Positions 24,239-26,233 of a stretch of DNA of 26,233 bases are shown here, in pieces. Position 1 is the first letter of the stretch. The number at the start of each line of letters is the position of its first letter. Origin of the DNA: DATMYQ01 sp035560935 (GTDB lineage: Bacteria; Bacillota; Negativicutes; Sporomusales; Sporomusaceae). Below the pieces are notes generated by a model, which did no database searches, was not told where the DNA came from, and saw only the letters and a program-made list of their open reading frames with translations. The position numbers and the translations under genes are program-made. The DNA lies in assembly GCA_035560935.1 (NCBI GenBank), contig DATMYQ010000172.1, positions 1 to 26,233 of the forward strand, in the 5' to 3' direction.

Positions 24239-25432
24239 ATGAACAGTAAGCAACCCATTCAATACGGTAAAATCGGCATTTTATCCCTGGCCCATATGCT
24301 GAATGATCTCTATAGCAATTATCTGCCCCAGATGCTGCCGTTTCTGGTGGTATTGCACCCAAATTTTACCGCGACCCGGGCGGCGGTTCTGGTATCCGCC
24401 TTTACCATCACCTCCTCCTTTATCCAGCCGCTATTCGGATATTTTCTCGACCGTCAGGGCAAACGCTGGTTTGTGTATGTCGGCACCCTCTGGATGGCGA
24501 TAATGCTCAGTTTAACCGGCGTCGTGGAAAATTACTGGGTTCTGGTTGGTCTGGCCTCGCTGGCGGGGATGGGCACAGCGGCGTTTCACCCGCAGGCTTC
24601 CACCATGGTCAACGTCCTCAGCGGCAACCGCAAGGCCGTCTTGCTGTCCGGTTTTGTCGCCTTCGGCAATTTCGGCTTTGCCCTGGGACCGCTGCTGCTG
24701 GTGCCCCTGTTTCAGGAATACGGCCTGCGGGCAACGCTGGTAACCGTCGTCCCCGGAATTTTAGTCGCTTTGCTGCTGATCTTTTTCTCGCCGCGCAACA
24801 ATGCACTGGCGGGAACCGCCCCTTCGCTGCCGGCAGTCTGGCATTCTCTGCGCTCGGCAACCCGGGAACTCACGGCCATTATCAGCGTCATCGCATTGCG
24901 CTCGCTGGCCTATACCGGGATGCTGACCATTCTGCCCCTCTATTTCAAAGCGCAGAATATGTCCAATATCGCCGCCAGCCATTTGCTGACCATCATGCTG
25001 GCCGCCGGCGCGCTGGGCGGTGTGCTGGGCGGATTCATTTCCGACTATTATGGCCGCAAGATCCTGATTGTTGGTTCGTTGCTGCTCTCCACGCCGCTCT
25101 TTTTCGCCTTTTTGTATACCCAGGGAATCTGGAGCACGGTTTTTCTGGCCTTGGCCGGTGCCGCTTTGCTGTCCAGCTTTTCAGTGACGGTGATCGCCGC
25201 GCAGGAAGCCATTCCGGACAATAAAGCACTGGCGGCGGGATTAACCATGGGTTTCGCCGGCGGGATCGGCGGCCTGGCCGTTATTCTGATTGGCCGCATC
25301 GGCGACCTTTGGGGTCTGTCCACCGCCGTCGCCGTTCTCTTCCTGCTGCCGGTGCTGGCCGGACTGATCGGCTTCGCGATGAAAAACCGCCCGGCGGCCC
25401 GCACCCAGCGCAGCATCGCCGCGAATCAGTAA
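24239..25432 (+). CDS. MFS transporter, fosmidomycin-resistance (Fsr) type
   Basis: Inner-membrane major facilitator protein of 397 residues with about 12 hydrophobic helices. The start ILSLAHMLNDLYSNYLPQMLPFLV is characteristic of the Fsr-like efflux group; FLDRQGKRW in the loop after helix 2 and FISDYYGRK in the equivalent loop of the second half are the MFS loop motifs. AGAGGAG precedes the ATG. It is cotranscribed with the GntR gene and ends at a strong hairpin. Export of a drug or metabolite is likely, but the true substrate is unknown. Confidence 0.92.
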   Translation: MNSKQPIQYGKIGILSLAHMLNDLYSNYLPQMLPFLVVLHPNFTATRAAVLVSAFTITSSFIQPLFGYFLDRQGKRWFVYVGTLWMAIMLSLTGVVENYWVLVGLASLAGMGTAAFHPQASTMVNVLSGNRKAVLLSGFVAFGNFGFALGPLLLVPLFQEYGLRATLVTVVPGILVALLLIFFSPRNNALAGTAPSLPAVWHSLRSATRELTAIISVIALRSLAYTGMLTILPLYFKAQNMSNIAASHLLTIMLAAGALGGVLGGFISDYYGRKILIVGSLLLSTPLFFAFLYTQGIWSTVFLALAGAALLSSFSVTVIAAQEAIPDNKALAAGLTMGFAGGIGGLAVILIGRIGDLWGLSTAVAVLFLLPVLAGLIGFAMKNRPAARTQRSIAANQ

Positions 25433-25449
25433 ATGCACCCTACAGAGGA

Positions 25450-25498
25450 ACAGGCCGTAATGGAGCAGCAGTTTTCTGCTTGCGCCATTACGGCCTGT
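25450..25498. terminator. Bidirectional terminator between MFS and flavoprotein genes
   Basis: ACAGGCCGTAATGG (25450-25463) and CCATTACGGCCTGT (25485-25498) are perfect 14-bp arms, with a further small stem (AGCAG...CTGCT) in the loop. A short T stretch follows on the plus strand. It separates two convergent genes. Confidence 0.8.
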
Positions 25499-25524
25499 TG
25501 ATTTTAAAAAGCCTTATTCGCAGG

Positions 25525-26166
25525 TCATCCCATAAATTTCGCCCCCATGGCGAAGGCTTTTTCACAGTCCAGCGGAAATTGCGTCCGTCTTACTTCCGCT
25601 TTATGTTTTTCATCAAAAGCGGTGCAAACGTACTTCGAATAATCATCAAACTGATAGGTATCATAGACCATTAACGTTTCCGAGGCGCCAAACACTTTGC
25701 TCAGAAACAGCTCGTTGTTTTTAATCGGGACAAGGTAACCGCTATTTTCTGCCCGTTCCGGGGTTACGTTCATCGTATAAATATACCCGGTTGCCATCTT
25801 TTTGCCCAACAGGCTGGTATATTCGCTGTCATAAACCAGGTATTGGAACAGCAGCCGTTCCATAAAACTGGAGATAAGGCTCGTCTGCCGGCCAAAGTAG
25901 ATGGGGGAACCTAAAATAATGGCGTCGGCCGCTTCGATCTTTTTCAATACGGGTGTCAGGCTGTCCTCCAGGGAGCATTTGCCATAGCTTTTTCCGTTGA
26001 CCCGCTTGCAGCTGAAACAGCTGATGCAGCCCCGGTACTGCAGACCCCCCAGATGAATCAGCTCGGTTTCGCCGCCCTTGGACGCCGCCCCTTCCAACGC
26101 CTTCTGCAGCAGCGTCGCCGTATTCCCCTGTTTTCGCGGACTCCCGTTGATGGCCAATATTTTCAT
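25525..26166 (-). CDS. Flavodoxin-fold NAD(P)H-dependent oxidoreductase
   Basis: FMN-binding flavoprotein of 213 residues, of the NADPH-dependent FMN reductase / iron-sulfur flavoprotein superfamily. The phosphate-binding start is MKILAINGSPRKQGNTATLL. A cysteine-rich loop, GCISCFSCKRVNGKSYGKC, gives C-x2-C-x2-C-x10-C, similar to but wider than the cluster motif of iron-sulfur flavoproteins. ADAIILGSPIYFGRQTSLISSFMERL is the second FMN contact region. The ATG at 26166 has GGAGG just upstream; an in-frame extension to 26223 has none. It likely transfers electrons to a quinone, flavin or metal; whether it binds an Fe-S cluster is not certain. Confidence 0.9.
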   Translation of the reverse strand: MKILAINGSPRKQGNTATLLQKALEGAASKGGETELIHLGGLQYRGCISCFSCKRVNGKSYGKCSLEDSLTPVLKKIEAADAIILGSPIYFGRQTSLISSFMERLLFQYLVYDSEYTSLLGKKMATGYIYTMNVTPERAENSGYLVPIKNNELFLSKVFGASETLMVYDTYQFDDYSKYVCTAFDEKHKAEVRRTQFPLDCEKAFAMGAKFMG

Positions 26167-26211
26167 GATCCATTCCTCCAGTGAAAAGTTTTGATTGCAT
26201 TTGCTGTTCGT

Positions 26212-26217
26212 ATTATA
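26212..26217 (-). promoter_or_regulatory. -10 box of the flavoprotein gene
   Basis: A perfect TATAAT on the minus strand, 45 bases before the start codon. Its -35 would lie beyond the window edge, so it cannot be confirmed. Confidence 0.4.
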
Positions 26218-26233
26218 TATCATAGCTTTAACT

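Overview
The window looks like a chromosome segment of an anaerobic, motile Firmicute, most likely of the Negativicutes (Sporomusa-like). This rests on strong GGAGG-type ribosome binding sites on nearly every gene, moderate GC content, SpoIIAA/RsbV-type and AcoR-type regulators, and a heavy chemotaxis load. The placement is inference: there is no rRNA or other marker gene. I saw no tRNA, rRNA, CRISPR array, transposase or phage gene. About 22 protein genes are supported.

Region 1 (1-8611, minus strand) is a chemosensory operon. In transcription order it is a TetR-family regulator, cheY, cheA, cheW, two tandem paralogous chemoreceptors, cheR, and the first codons of another gene at the left edge. 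A sigma-A promoter (TTGACA, 17, TAAAAT) precedes the TetR gene, and a perfect 18-bp palindrome lies at its start point, so the array appears to be controlled by its own repressor. Both receptors end in EFGKY, which fits the CheR-tethering pentapeptide pattern.

Region 2 (8620-12509) holds a divergently transcribed NCS2-type permease with altered signature motifs and an RsbW-like C-terminal extension, a convergent pair made of a Nudix hydrolase and a frameshifted small membrane protein, a STAS-domain anti-sigma-factor antagonist, and a small HTH protein. Region 3 (12723-14891) is a third chemoreceptor with a dCache sensor, closed by a bidirectional terminator.

Region 4 (14961-20544, minus strand) is the most unusual part. 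A sigma-54 activator of the AcoR type is followed, with overlapping or nearly abutting genes, by LipB octanoyltransferase, a stand-alone lipoyl domain, a FabG-like reductase, a FabF-like ketoacyl synthase and a DJ-1/PfpI protein. This suggests a dedicated acyl/lipoyl module.

Region 5 (20662-23208, minus strand) has a DUF362 protein and a glycerol-facilitator-like aquaporin. A good -24/-12 (sigma-54) promoter lies upstream of the aquaporin, which could link it to the activator in region 4. A 64-bp MITE-like element sits between the two genes, and half of a second copy lies after the dCache receptor.

Region 6 (23409-26217) is an autoregulated GntR/FadR-type repressor with an MFS efflux transporter, then a convergent flavodoxin-fold reductase across a shared terminator.
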